Positions 35,620-44,584 of a stretch of DNA of 64,000 nt are shown here, one piece after another; the stretch's first letter is position 1; every line of letters starts with the position of its first letter. The notes below the pieces were generated by a model, which saw only the letters and a program-made list of their open reading frames with translations, was not told the origin of the DNA and ran no database searches. The stretch is from Kiloniella litopenaei. Its GTDB lineage: Bacteria > Pseudomonadota > Alphaproteobacteria > Kiloniellales > Kiloniellaceae. Location of the stretch: positions 372,001-436,000 of the forward strand of contig NZ_LANI01000002.1 in assembly GCF_000982415.1 (NCBI RefSeq). The letters are read 5' to 3'. The translations under genes were made by a program, and so were the position numbers.

Positions 35620-36375
35620 ATGAGCTTTTCAGGAAAAACAGCAATTATTACTGGTGCCGCAGGTGGTATGGGACTTAACATTGGTCTTGACCTCGCTGAT
35701 CAAGGTGCGAATGTTGTTCTGATGGATATCAACCCCGCCACAATCAATCTTGAAGCGCACAGTCATAAAAACTTGATCTGTTTTGAACAAGGTGATGTTA
35801 CACATTCCGAGTTTGTGAAAGACGCCATGGATAGAGCCTTTCAGAGAACTGGGCGGATTGATTACCTTGTAAATGCTGCCGGGGTTTTATGGTTTGACAA
35901 AGATCGTTCGACCGAAGAGACCGATCTCGATGCATGGGATCGCATCATGGAAATTAACCTCAAATCCATGATCATTACCTGTCGCCATGTATTTCCCTAT
36001 ATGCGCAAAACAGGGACCGGATCCATGGTTCATATAGCCTCTATTCAGGCAATGCGAGGCGATGATAAGCCGCAAGTAGCATATCAGGCATCAAAAGCCG
36101 GGATTATCTCACTTTCCAAAACGGTTGCATTAGAAGGGGCAAAAGACGGAATCAGGTCAAATTCAATTTTACCTGGCCCCACCCTATCCCCAATGCAGGA
36201 AAGATGGATAGAAAACCCGGAGATCCAGCGTATGACCGAAAACGTGATTCCACTTGCACGCGCAGGAACAACACAAGACATAAGCAACGCAACACTTTTT
36301 CTTTTATCCGATAAGGCCAGTTATATCACAGGCACAGAACTGGTTGTAGACGGCGGCTTGTTGGCCAGACCTTAA
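35620..36375 (+). CDS. Short-chain dehydrogenase/reductase
   Basis: This 251-residue cytoplasmic oxidoreductase is of the classical SDR type. The cofactor loop is TGAAGGMG near residue 10. An aspartate after the second strand (LMDI) favours NAD(H). The catalytic set is the NAAG motif, a serine in HIASIQ and Y-x-x-x-K in YQASK. The C-terminus YITGTELVVDGG is typical of the 3-oxoacyl reductase-like group. The substrate cannot be assigned. It stands alone, after the HtpX-like gene by 108 bases, with a terminator 47 bases after its stop. Confidence 0.88.
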   Translation: MSFSGKTAIITGAAGGMGLNIGLDLADQGANVVLMDINPATINLEAHSHKNLICFEQGDVTHSEFVKDAMDRAFQRTGRIDYLVNAAGVLWFDKDRSTEETDLDAWDRIMEINLKSMIITCRHVFPYMRKTGTGSMVHIASIQAMRGDDKPQVAYQASKAGIISLSKTVALEGAKDGIRSNSILPGPTLSPMQERWIENPEIQRMTENVIPLARAGTTQDISNATLFLLSDKASYITGTELVVDGGLLARP

Positions 36376-36421
36376 TCTCGTGGCCCCAAAAAAATAATCA
36401 CCGAAAATAATTACCAAAAAT

Positions 36422-36451
36422 AATCAAGGGACTGAAACCAGTCCCTTGATT
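36422..36451. terminator. Hairpin terminator after the SDR gene
   Basis: The 13-base perfect stem AATCAAGGGACTG / CAGTCCCTTGATT with loop AAAC lies between the convergent gene ends at 36375 and 36513. The T-run is short on both strands. Confidence 0.7.
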
Positions 36452-36512
36452 TGCCCATAGGTGCAAAACACATGCACACTGCTTCCCGGGATTTCTCCCG
36501 AAACCCGTTTAT

Positions 36513-37523
36513 TCAGGCATTAATATCTGTTCTGTTTCTATCACCGCCAAAGGCTTCGGCAAGAAGCTGTCGGACACCATCTTTTCCTTCGAATTCAGAA
36601 CCACGAGATCCACTAAAAAGCTGCCCAATCGGCACCAGCAAATCTGCTTTCAGACGCGTAACAGACTCGCCCCTGCCTTCTGATTCTGGCACCTCTTCCC
36701 GATCACGGATCGTTAGCAGAGGCCCATCTCTAAATAGCGGCTCCAGAACATTCTCGTTTTCTTTGTCTTTGTCTTTTGGCGGCGGCGCAACCAGTTTACT
36801 GATCAATTCACCCAACCCCTGCCCTTGATTATCAAGAAGCAAGTTATCCCCAGCCTCAAGAAGGTTACCACCTTCCAGACCATTCATCACTTTTCCCAAA
36901 AGCGCATTTGCCCCCGCAGCAGAACCCGACTGTGCCACAGCTGTGGTACGCGTAACTTCTGCCTGAACAGACGCAAAGTTGAATGACAATTCACCCGTGG
37001 TGTTGTTCACATAAATATCCAACGACTGAACAGCTAGATAGCTCTGTTCTCTTGTACCTGACGCAGTCCCATCAGCTCCGGCATAGGAAATAGCCGTTCT
37101 TGAGCTCGTCGCAACGGATTGTTCAAAAGAAAAATTAAATTCATCGGAATTTTTAGCGGACTCTTTGATCGAATTCACTAAATTTTGCGCAAACTCCAAA
37201 GCCGCTTCTTTTGTATTGCCCAAACGTTCAAATACTTCGGCAAGCGTTCCCACGATAGAATCAAGTGCAGCCCCTAAAGTGCGCTGGACAGCTTCGGAAG
37301 GCGTTAAGGCACCTGATTGAGAATCATCCCCCTGATCACTGTCTTGCAACAGCCCCTTGGGGACATCAATCTCGTCATTGATCACAGATCGGGGTGACTG
37401 CCCTGCCGTATTTTCAAGGTCTGTGCCTTTGGCAGCTCTATTTTGATCAGCCAGATCCTGTCCTCGAAGACCACGAAGAGTATCAAGACCTTGTTGTAAT
37501 AAGCCTAGTGCGGAAAGAGCCAT
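36513..37523 (-). CDS. Protein of unknown function, 336 residues
   Basis: I do not recognise this family. The ATG at 37523 follows an ideal AGGAGG, so it is certainly translated. The protein has no signal peptide or membrane segment. Its N-terminus is a Leu-rich amphipathic helix (MALSALGLLQQGLDTLRGLRG), followed by a polar, Asp/Gln/Ser-rich stretch (about 25-85). A helical segment follows (about 90-140), then a beta-rich middle with SYLAVQSLDIYVNNTTGELSF, Gly/Asn-rich turns near 230, and a Pro/Lys/Asp-rich linker (APPPKDKDKE) before a charged C-terminus. It has no cysteine, and this composition suggests a secreted or surface-assembly protein exported without a cleavable signal, but that is a guess. 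Confidence 0.7.
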   Translation of the reverse strand: MALSALGLLQQGLDTLRGLRGQDLADQNRAAKGTDLENTAGQSPRSVINDEIDVPKGLLQDSDQGDDSQSGALTPSEAVQRTLGAALDSIVGTLAEVFERLGNTKEAALEFAQNLVNSIKESAKNSDEFNFSFEQSVATSSRTAISYAGADGTASGTREQSYLAVQSLDIYVNNTTGELSFNFASVQAEVTRTTAVAQSGSAAGANALLGKVMNGLEGGNLLEAGDNLLLDNQGQGLGELISKLVAPPPKDKDKENENVLEPLFRDGPLLTIRDREEVPESEGRGESVTRLKADLLVPIGQLFSGSRGSEFEGKDGVRQLLAEAFGGDRNRTDINA

Positions 37524-37964
37524 TTTCTCCTCCTGAGGTCGCCCCAATCCTGAGCCAGTTGGTCAAGTATGAGGATCGAGCTACATGCTCCGACAATATG
37601 ATTTATCCATTCCAGCATAAAACTTTATTATTAACGATTTCTTAATTTCCTTATCGTTCGACTGATATATTACTCTTCAAACTTAGGAATAGACTTATTT
37701 TCACCTTTTTTGTTCGCACTTGATGTTCATTTTTGTTGTCCTAAAATGACACCGCGGCATGTCAAACACATCCTGTCCTGCAAACTAAAGTATTATAAAA
37801 ACGTTCAATTAACGATCCAGCAACAGGCAGCCATGCATTTTTTGCGTGCAGCCATGCGCAAAATGCATATCTGGGCTTCCGCTGGCACATCTTGTCGCAG
37901 GCTCTACTTCCCTTTAAGAAGGTCTCACAAAATATACTCCACAACACCAAGGAGAGCCCCTTCC
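37524..37964. other. Intergenic region before the aldehyde dehydrogenase gene
   Basis: These 441 bases separate the unknown protein gene and the aldehyde dehydrogenase gene, which point away from each other. The dehydrogenase frame stays open back to 37710, but the translated extension is Arg/His/Lys-rich and not family-like. A direct repeat GCAGCCATGC (37827-37836, 37848-37857) and an overlapping inverted repeat (37833-37868) are the only structures noted. Confidence 0.5.
37827..37868. promoter_or_regulatory. Direct and inverted repeats upstream of the aldehyde dehydrogenase gene
   Basis: GCAGCCATGC occurs twice, 21 bases apart (two helical turns). Overlapping it, ATGCATTTTTTGCG (37833-37846) and TGCGCAAAATGCAT (37855-37868) form an imperfect inverted repeat. 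It lies about 100 bases before the start codon, a plausible operator position. Confidence 0.35.
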
Positions 37965-39356
37965 ATGAGCCAATTGTTAAAATGTATCTCACCTGTAGAC
38001 GGATCCGTTTACGTTGAGCGCCCGCTATCAAGTGATGGTGATATCCAGAAAGCACTGGACAAAGCTGTCGCTGCCCAAAAAAGCTGGCGCAAAGTACCGA
38101 TCAGCGAAAAACAAGCCCTGTTAAGCAAGGCAGTTGATTACTTTGTGGCGAACAAAGATGCCATTGCCGAAGAAATCACATGGCAAATCGGTCGCCCGAT
38201 CTCTCAATCCCCTGGCGAAATCGGTGGCTTTGAAGAACGTGCGCGTTACATGATCGACATTGCCCCGGAATCACTTGCCGACCAGAACGTTGGTGATAAA
38301 GAAGGCTTTACCCGCTTTATCCGCAAAGAAGCTCTCGGCGTTGTTTTTGTTGTCGCGCCATGGAACTTCCCTTTGATGACAGCTGTTAACTGTATTGTTC
38401 CTGCTCTTTTGGCTGGCAATACAGTTCTACTGAAACATGCTGCTCAAACACCACTTTGCGCAGAACGTTTCAGCGAGGCTTTCAAAGCTGCAGGTCTGCC
38501 AGACGGTGTGTTCCAGCACCTGCACATGGGCCACGACAGCGCTGCAAAACTAATTGGATCCGAAGGGGTTGATTTTGTTAACTTCACCGGCTCTGTTCCA
38601 GCCGGTCATGCCATTCAAAAAGCAGCTTCCGGGCGTTTCATTGCTACTGGCCTTGAGTTGGGTGGTAAAGATCCCGGTTATGTGCGTGCAGATGCCAATG
38701 TTGCGTATGCCGTCGAAAGCCTTGTTGATGGTGCTATGTTCAATTCTGGTCAATCCTGTTGCGGTATCGAGCGTATCTATGTGCACGAAAGTGTATATGA
38801 TGACTTTGTATCCGGTGCCGTTGATCTATTAAAACAGTACAAACTTGGCAACCCGACAGATACAAACACCAATCTGGGTCCCGTCGTAAAAACCAGCGCG
38901 GCAGAATTTGTCCGCGGTCAGGTTGCCGAAGCTGTTAAAGCAGGTGCGGAAGCCCTAATTGATCCCGGTTTCTTTGCTGCTGACAAAGAAGGCACTCCAT
39001 ATCTTGCACCACAACTTGTTGTTGGTGTTGATCATTCCATGCGTGTGATGAATGAAGAGAGCTTTGGCCCGGTTGTTGGCGTGATGAAAGTTTCATCCGA
39101 TGAAGAAGCCATCAAGCTTATGAACGACAGCGAGTTTGGATTGACCGCCTCCATCTGGACAGAAGATGCAGATGCTGCATTGGCAATTGGCGACGATATC
39201 AACACAGGCACATGGTTCATGAACCGTTGTGATTACCTCGATCCGGCACTGGCCTGGACTGGCGTGAAAAATTCCGGTCGCGGTTGTAGCCTATCCAAAG
39301 TTGCTTACGAGCACCTGACCCGCCCTAAATCTTTCCATCTGCGAACAAAGATTTAA
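37965..39356 (+). CDS. Aldehyde dehydrogenase family protein
   Basis: This 463-residue NAD(P)+-dependent aldehyde dehydrogenase has the motifs in order: APWNFP at 131-136, the cofactor-loop FTGSVPAG near 208, the general base E231 in LELGGKD, and the nucleophile C265 in GQSCC. EESFGPVVGV follows near 362. The start is ATG 37965 with AAGGAG upstream; a longer frame exists but its extension is not family-like. The length and sequence suit the succinate-semialdehyde/aldehyde group, but the substrate is not decided. It is a single gene with a terminator at 39371. Confidence 0.92.
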   Translation: MSQLLKCISPVDGSVYVERPLSSDGDIQKALDKAVAAQKSWRKVPISEKQALLSKAVDYFVANKDAIAEEITWQIGRPISQSPGEIGGFEERARYMIDIAPESLADQNVGDKEGFTRFIRKEALGVVFVVAPWNFPLMTAVNCIVPALLAGNTVLLKHAAQTPLCAERFSEAFKAAGLPDGVFQHLHMGHDSAAKLIGSEGVDFVNFTGSVPAGHAIQKAASGRFIATGLELGGKDPGYVRADANVAYAVESLVDGAMFNSGQSCCGIERIYVHESVYDDFVSGAVDLLKQYKLGNPTDTNTNLGPVVKTSAAEFVRGQVAEAVKAGAEALIDPGFFAADKEGTPYLAPQLVVGVDHSMRVMNEESFGPVVGVMKVSSDEEAIKLMNDSEFGLTASIWTEDADAALAIGDDINTGTWFMNRCDYLDPALAWTGVKNSGRGCSLSKVAYEHLTRPKSFHLRTKI

Positions 39357-39370
39357 GGTTAATTACACAG

Positions 39371-39398
39371 AGGCCCGAACACAGAGTTCGGGCCTTTT
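39371..39398 (+). terminator. Terminator after the aldehyde dehydrogenase gene
   Basis: The 10-base perfect stem AGGCCCGAAC / GTTCGGGCCT with loop ACAGA is followed by TTTTCC. It may also serve the leftward sugar operon that ends at 39403. Confidence 0.82.
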
Positions 39399-39402
39399 CC
39401 GA

Positions 39403-39984
39403 TTAAACTCTATGATGTTTTAAAAATTTTTCAACAGGGCCATAAAAAAGATCTTCTTGAACACGTATCTTTTCATCTGACCAACTCCACCATTTAATAT
39501 CGAGAAGCTCTTTGATTTGTTCTTCACTGAAACGATATTTTATTACCTTGCTAGGGTTTCCGACAACAATCGCATAAGCTGGTACGTCCTTTGATACGAC
39601 CGCTCCTGCACCAACAATTGCCCCATCTCCAATTGTTACACCAGATAGAATCAAAGCCCGTGCACCGATCCATACATCATTCCCAATGATGATCCCTCCT
39701 TTTGTAACAGCATCTAAATTTTCCTTCCCCGGCTCAAAGATCTTTGTTTTAAAAGGATAGGTAGATACAAGGTTTGTTGGATGATCAACTTTTACTAAAA
39801 AAGAGACATCTGGACCAATAGAACAAAAATCACCAACAACAACAGGAGTATCATCGGATGCCCCAGCAATCATGTTTTTATTAATACCATAGGTGTGACG
39901 CCCCACAGATACACTGTTCGGCAAACGGTCTTTACGTTTTTTCAGGCCAAGAAGCTTGCGAATTTTATTCTTAATTACCCGCAA
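39403..39984 (-). CDS. Hexapeptide-repeat acetyltransferase (CatB/xenobiotic-type)
   Basis: This 193-residue protein has a left-handed beta-helix: repeated IG/VG hexads ([46 protein letters not shown]) ending with the [13 protein letters not shown] segment common to CatB-like O-acetyltransferases. The start is TTG at 39984, ten bases inside the end of the preceding SDR gene, with AGGAGA eight bases upstream. Last in the sugar operon, it probably acetylates the CDP-sugar product or the finished glycan, rather than chloramphenicol. Confidence 0.85.
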   Translation of the reverse strand: MRVIKNKIRKLLGLKKRKDRLPNSVSVGRHTYGINKNMIAGASDDTPVVVGDFCSIGPDVSFLVKVDHPTNLVSTYPFKTKIFEPGKENLDAVTKGGIIIGNDVWIGARALILSGVTIGDGAIVGAGAVVSKDVPAYAIVVGNPSKVIKYRFSEEQIKELLDIKWWSWSDEKIRVQEDLFYGPVEKFLKHHRV

Positions 39985-40904
39985 AACATTTCTCCTGTAA
40001 CCATTTTATATCTCCAATACTGAATGGCATCTTCTAATCCCTCTTCAAGAGAATATTCTGGTACGTAACCAACCTCATCTCGTAAGCGTTGATTTGCACC
40101 AAGCAATTTCAACGGCTCGCCCGCTCTATCGGGAAAAGCTCCCACCTGTAACAGGTTTGGTTTACCCAGAAGTTCACAGATGGTTTTTGCAACATCAACT
40201 AACTGGACGCCTTCTCCGCTGGAAATATTAACAGCGCCTTGAACATCGGACATCATTAAAGCAGCGAAAGCTCGTCCCACATCCCGACTATCCAGAAAAT
40301 CTCTCACTTGAGAACCTGAAGACATCTTAGCGTCAAGATCACGGAGCAATGACGTAATAATAGAAGGAACAAATCGCGTGTGGGCTTCCCCCCGACCATA
40401 CAGCAAGAATACCCGTCCCCAAGCAAAGCTATGTTCATCATTACTTAAGCGCTCAAGCACACGATAGCAATCCACCTTACATTTCCCATAAACGGTCTCG
40501 GGACGCAAAGGGCTTCCATATTCATTCAACGGACTTTTTGAAACTTCTTCGGACCAGTCATATTCGGCACAACTGCCCGCACAAACAGCTCGGTGTCCCC
40601 CTTGCTCCCAAAAAGAGGTCACAAGATTTATGCTTTGTTTTTTCCAAAGATGGTTACTTTCAGCATTCCAGAAATGGCCATGCTCTGTCTCCCAAGCCAG
40701 ATGGAGCAAATACTCTGCTTGAGCTTCCTTAACTATTCTTTCTGGTTCACCCTTTTGAAGGAGATCTCCGCATAAGACATCGGGCATTTTGGCATCATTT
40801 TTTTTTCGCGTAACAAGAATAAGTTCATGCCCTGCAGCTTCCAATGCTTTTACCGCATGTTGGCCAATAAACCCCATCCCGCCTGTCACAAGAATACGAC
40901 TCAT
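39975..40904 (-). CDS. NAD-dependent epimerase/dehydratase (probable nucleotide-sugar 4-ketoreductase)
   Basis: This 309-residue extended SDR has the Rossmann motif GGMGFIG near residue 8, an active-site serine in [10 protein letters not shown] and Y-x-x-x-K in [22 protein letters not shown] is typical of sugar-nucleotide enzymes. In this operon it follows the 4,6-dehydratase, the C-methyltransferase and the 3,5-epimerase, so reduction of the 4-keto group is its most likely job. Its ATG overlaps the stop of the epimerase gene (ATGA), and its end overlaps the acetyltransferase start by ten bases. Confidence 0.85.
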   Translation of the reverse strand: MSRILVTGGMGFIGQHAVKALEAAGHELILVTRKKNDAKMPDVLCGDLLQKGEPERIVKEAQAEYLLHLAWETEHGHFWNAESNHLWKKQSINLVTSFWEQGGHRAVCAGSCAEYDWSEEVSKSPLNEYGSPLRPETVYGKCKVDCYRVLERLSNDEHSFAWGRVFLLYGRGEAHTRFVPSIITSLLRDLDAKMSSGSQVRDFLDSRDVGRAFAALMMSDVQGAVNISSGEGVQLVDVAKTICELLGKPNLLQVGAFPDRAGEPLKLLGANQRLRDEVGYVPEYSLEEGLEDAIQYWRYKMVTGEMFCG

Positions 40905-41434
40905 GGCTGAATGTAATCAGGATAATTAGCATCACGTTCGGCAATAATCTTTGGCTCAAAAGGCCATTGAATTGCAAACGCGGGGTCATTCCAACGCTGA
41001 CCTCTCGCCAGATCTGACACAAACTCTTCGCCCATTAAATAAAGAAGCTCACTATCATCCCGCAAGGTTAAAAATCCATGAGCACAGCCCCCGGGAATCA
41101 CCAGGGCCTGACGATTTTCAGCCGTCAGCTCTGCTCCGTACCACTTTAGATACGTCGGTGATTCTTTGCGTAAATCAACCACGACATCCCAGACTGCCCC
41201 TCGGATACAGCGCACCACCTTTGGGTCTGGTTTGGGAGTTGCTTGATAATGAAGTCCTCTCAAAGTACCTTGAGAGGTATTTCCAGATAAATTGATTTGT
41301 CGAATTGAAAAATCTATTCCGTTCTCTGCAAACAGTTGATCACAAAAGGCCCGCGCAAAAAAACCTCTTTCGTCCCCAAAAGGCGTGAGCTCAGTTAAAA
41401 AGAGCCCTTCAACATCTGTCTGCTCAAACTTCAA
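40901..41434 (-). CDS. dTDP-4-dehydrorhamnose 3,5-epimerase family protein
   Basis: The cupin-fold sugar epimerase has 177 residues when started at TTG 41434. That start has AGAGGTG seven bases upstream and overlaps the stop of the methyltransferase gene as TTGA. The longer frame would overlap the neighbour by 52 bases with no family match. Both catalytic residues are present: H62 in RGLHYQ and Y132 in ELLYLM, almost the same numbers as in Salmonella RmlC (H63, Y133). The operon uses CDP-glucose enzymes rather than RmlA/RmlB, so the natural substrate should be a CDP-4-keto-6-deoxyhexose, perhaps 3-C-methylated. Confidence 0.88.
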   Translation of the reverse strand: MKFEQTDVEGLFLTELTPFGDERGFFARAFCDQLFAENGIDFSIRQINLSGNTSQGTLRGLHYQATPKPDPKVVRCIRGAVWDVVVDLRKESPTYLKWYGAELTAENRQALVIPGGCAHGFLTLRDDSELLYLMGEEFVSDLARGQRWNDPAFAIQWPFEPKIIAERDANYPDYIQP

Positions 41435-42663
41435 GAAATCACCTCTGTTGTTGGCACCGGAACAACAAATTTGCACCCCCAATCACTTACATATGATAGA
41501 GACGAGGATATCTCATCCCTTAGATTCCATGGCAAGATCAAGATGTAATCCGGTTTAAGCTGTGCAATTTCAGTTGGTGAAACCACCGGAATTCGACTAC
41601 CGGGTAACAAGGTATTTTGTTTATGCGGATTAAGATCTGCAACATGAGAAACCAGATCTGTACCCACACCACAATAGTTCAGTAAAGTATTTCCCTTAGC
41701 AGCAGCTCCGTAACCGAGAACCAGTTTCCCTTCATCCTTTGCCTTGTGAAGAAAGGTCAGTAACTCTTCACGCAATTTTTGAACTCTGGGTTCGAAATTT
41801 TCATAACCAGCAAGGCGATCAAGTTTAGCAGCTTTTTCTTTTTGCCGAACGAGGTGCAGGTTCTCTGTTTCCTCACGCTTGCTCGCTGTTCTGCAAGCCC
41901 ATACCCGATAAGAACCACCGTGAGTTTCGAGTTCTTCAACATCAAAAACACGGAGCCCATTTCGCTCAAAACACTTTTCAATAGCAATAAGCGAAAGATA
42001 TGAAAAATGTTCGTGGTAAATCGTATCAAACTGAACTTTTTCAATTAGATTAAGCAGGCTTGGAAATTCAAAACTCACAACACCATTATCAGCAAGAAGA
42101 ATTTCAAAACCCGAAACAAAATCATTAATGTCCGGGACATGCGCCAGCACATTATTCGCAGCCATTAAATCCGCTGCGCCATGTTGCTCTTTAACCTTGC
42201 GAGCCGTTTCCCGGCCAAAAAAGGCAACTTCTGTCGATACGTTTTTCTTTCGTGCCTCTTCTGCAACATTCGCAGCAGGTTCTATTCCAAGCACCCGAAT
42301 ACCGTTTTGAACAAAGTGCTGAAGCAAATAGCCATCATTGGACGCAACCTCCACAACCAAACTGGATTTGTTTAAACCAAAGCGTTCGGATGACTCTTTT
42401 GCATATTTTTTTGCGTGTTCGACCCAACTTGATGCATAAGAAGAAAAATAAGCATAGTCAGAAAAAATGTCTTCGGGCGGCACGACATCTTCGACCTGGA
42501 CAAGAAAACATTCGCTGCACACCCGGGCATGAAGCGGGTATTGAGAATCAGGCGTGTCTTTTTTACCCTTTTCCACATAGGAATTCGCCAAAGGCGTTTT
42601 ACCCAAATCCAAAAGGGTGTGTTTCAATTCCGTACCGCAAGAGCGGCAAGTCAATATGCTCAT
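41431..42663 (-). CDS. Nucleotide-sugar C-methyltransferase (TylC3/NovU-like)
   Basis: This 410-residue SAM-dependent enzyme has the three-part layout of deoxysugar C-methyltransferases. First is an N-terminal zinc-binding domain with C6-x-x-C9 and C49-x-x-C52. Next is a Rossmann SAM domain with VVEVASNDGYLL at about 103-114 and the NNVLAHVPD segment. A C-terminal domain contains GYGAAAKGNTLLNYCG. The family adds a methyl group to a carbon (often C-3) of 4-keto-deoxysugars. It is joined to rfbG by ATGA and to the epimerase gene by TTGA. This points to a branched-chain CDP-sugar. The carbon methylated cannot be read from sequence. Confidence 0.88.
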   Translation of the reverse strand: MSILTCRSCGTELKHTLLDLGKTPLANSYVEKGKKDTPDSQYPLHARVCSECFLVQVEDVVPPEDIFSDYAYFSSYASSWVEHAKKYAKESSERFGLNKSSLVVEVASNDGYLLQHFVQNGIRVLGIEPAANVAEEARKKNVSTEVAFFGRETARKVKEQHGAADLMAANNVLAHVPDINDFVSGFEILLADNGVVSFEFPSLLNLIEKVQFDTIYHEHFSYLSLIAIEKCFERNGLRVFDVEELETHGGSYRVWACRTASKREETENLHLVRQKEKAAKLDRLAGYENFEPRVQKLREELLTFLHKAKDEGKLVLGYGAAAKGNTLLNYCGVGTDLVSHVADLNPHKQNTLLPGSRIPVVSPTEIAQLKPDYILILPWNLRDEISSSLSYVSDWGCKFVVPVPTTEVIS

Positions 42664-43718
42664 TCGTTTGCCAATAAAGTTTGGAAAGTTTCAATTTGTT
42701 GCTGCGTAATGTTTTTCACACAATTCCCGGCAGCGTGTTCTTTATACCAGGAAACGATCCAGTTCAGGGTTTCGTCCAAATCCAGACGCGGATGCCAGTT
42801 CAAGCTTTGTTGTGCTACAGAAACATCAAGAGCAAGCGCATGTGCTTCGGCAGGTTGCTCCTTCCCCTCTAATACCCAGGAATTGTCACCACCCCATAGT
42901 TTTAGCATTTTTTCGGTAACGGTTTGCACATTGTCAGAGCCATGCGGACCAAAATTCAAAGCGGGAAGAGATATTTGACCTGTGGCCAATGCCTGAACAT
43001 AAAGCAAATACCCACCAAGAGGTTCTAGAACATGTTGCCAGGGGCGCGTTGCCAAGGGGTTTCGAAGAACAATATCCTTTTGTTCATAAAGAGCTTTAAC
43101 AAGGTCAGTCATCAAACGATCTTCGGACCAGTCTCCCCCACCAATGACATTTCCTGCCCTTGCCGTCGCGACAGGAATTCCCTTATCAGCAAAATAACTT
43201 CGCGCAAAGCTATGAGTTACAATTTCCTGGCATCCCTTGGATGCACTGTAAGGATCTTTTCCCCCCAACGCATCACCTTCAGAAAAAGGAACACCCCTTT
43301 CATCATTTTCATAGGCCTTGTCACTGGTTACAACCAATACAGCCTCAAGAGACTGACACTGCCTTAATGCGTCCAGCAAGTTTGCAGTGCCCATAACATT
43401 TGTCTCAAAGCTTTCCAGCGGATCACGATAAGATCGGCGGACCAACGCTTGAGCAGCTAAATGTAGAACAATTTGTGGTTGATGCTTTTCCACAACGTTT
43501 TGTACATCGGAAAGACGCCGCAGATCGCCAACAACGCTTTTTTCATCGTTGTGTGCTAAAAGTGTATGAAGATTAGGTTCAGTTTCTGGCGCTAAGGAAA
43601 ACCCGACGACATCGGCCCCCATCGAACGAAGCCATTGGTTCAGCCATGCACCTTTAAAACCAGTATGGCCAGTCAGCAAGATACGCCGTCCAAACCAAAA
43701 CCCCGGGTCAAACTTCAT
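42660..43718 (-). CDS. rfbG: CDP-glucose 4,6-dehydratase
   Basis: This 352-residue extended SDR converts CDP-glucose to CDP-4-keto-6-deoxyglucose. The N-terminus has LLTGHTGFKGAWL, the typical RfbG/DdhB variant of the Rossmann loop. A VTSDKAYEN segment is followed by Y-x-x-x-K in YSASKGC, and RAGNVIGGGDWSEDRL is diagnostic for this branch. It lies 79 bases after rfbF and overlaps the methyltransferase start by ATGA. Confidence 0.95.
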   Translation of the reverse strand: MKFDPGFWFGRRILLTGHTGFKGAWLNQWLRSMGADVVGFSLAPETEPNLHTLLAHNDEKSVVGDLRRLSDVQNVVEKHQPQIVLHLAAQALVRRSYRDPLESFETNVMGTANLLDALRQCQSLEAVLVVTSDKAYENDERGVPFSEGDALGGKDPYSASKGCQEIVTHSFARSYFADKGIPVATARAGNVIGGGDWSEDRLMTDLVKALYEQKDIVLRNPLATRPWQHVLEPLGGYLLYVQALATGQISLPALNFGPHGSDNVQTVTEKMLKLWGGDNSWVLEGKEQPAEAHALALDVSVAQQSLNWHPRLDLDETLNWIVSWYKEHAAGNCVKNITQQQIETFQTLLANE

Positions 43719-43797
43719 GATTTAGTCTCGTCATCTATCATGAGTACCACGTTTCATCCCCATGCTTTTGCTTCCCCGTGCTTTTACTTCTATGTCT

Positions 43798-44571
43798 TTA
43801 TTGCCATGTCTTCCAAGGCGCATTGCCACTTTCCCACATTGCTTCGAGCTCATTTTTCTCGCGCAGGGTATCCATCGGCTGCCAGAAGTCTTCATGGGAA
43901 AAAGCAGTTAACTCACCACTGGTTGCCAACTTGGTCAGGGGTTCTTTCTCCCAAACTGTTTGATCATTATCTATCAAGTCAATTACTGAAGGTTCACAGA
44001 CAAAATAGCCCGCATTGATCCGCCCGCGCTCCCCTTGGGGTTTTTCGGCAAAAGCTGAAATTCCGTCCCCTTCAATCACCGCAGCGCCGAAACGGCCCGG
44101 CGGGGACACAACCGTCATTGTTGCCTTGCGCCCTGCCTTCTTGTGTGCCTCAATAGACGCACGAACATCAACGTTTCCAACGCCATCACCATAGGTCAAA
44201 CAAAACGGCTCATCTGGATTTAAATAAGGAGCAATCCTTTTGACACGTCCACCAGTCTGGGTATGAGGCCCCGTATCAACCAAGGTTATTTTCCACGGTT
44301 CGGCCTTGGATGCGTGATATTCCAATTGATTATTTTCCAGATCAATCGTCACATCAGCATTATGCAGGAAATAGTTCGCGAAATATTCTTTGATGACATA
44401 ACCTTTGTACCCAAGGCAGACAATAAACTCATTAATACCGTGGCTACTGTATATCTTCATAATATGCCAAAGGATCGGCATGCCACCGATTTCAACCATT
44501 GGCTTTGGCTTAAGATGGGTTTCTTCTGAAATCCGGCTCCCAAGTCCCCCGGCGAGAAGTACTGCTTTCAT
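43798..44571 (-). CDS. rfbF: Glucose-1-phosphate cytidylyltransferase
   Basis: RfbF makes CDP-glucose from CTP and glucose 1-phosphate, the entry step of CDP-deoxysugar synthesis. The 257-residue protein starts with the nucleotidyltransferase motif LLAGGLGSRISEETHLKPKP, and the YGDGVGNVD metal site lies near 130. The Arg-Ile-Ser-Glu-Glu-Thr sequence separates it from UTP and dTTP enzymes. It lies 13 bases after the glycosyltransferase gene. Confidence 0.95.
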   Translation of the reverse strand: MKAVLLAGGLGSRISEETHLKPKPMVEIGGMPILWHIMKIYSSHGINEFIVCLGYKGYVIKEYFANYFLHNADVTIDLENNQLEYHASKAEPWKITLVDTGPHTQTGGRVKRIAPYLNPDEPFCLTYGDGVGNVDVRASIEAHKKAGRKATMTVVSPPGRFGAAVIEGDGISAFAEKPQGERGRINAGYFVCEPSVIDLIDNDQTVWEKEPLTKLATSGELTAFSHEDFWQPMDTLREKNELEAMWESGNAPWKTWQ

Positions 44572-44584
44572 TTATAATACCCTT

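Noticed and set aside
37710-37964. 85-codon N-terminal extension of the aldehyde dehydrogenase
   Set aside because: The extension is Arg/His/Lys-rich with no family match, and a good ribosome site sits before ATG 37965. It is leader sequence that happens to stay open.
43719-43797. Short similar GCTTTTGCTTCCCCGTGCTTTTAC sequence between rfbF and rfbG (possible repeat or attenuator)
   Set aside because: The near-repeats are 8-9 bases with low complexity and form no stable hairpin; chance is sufficient.
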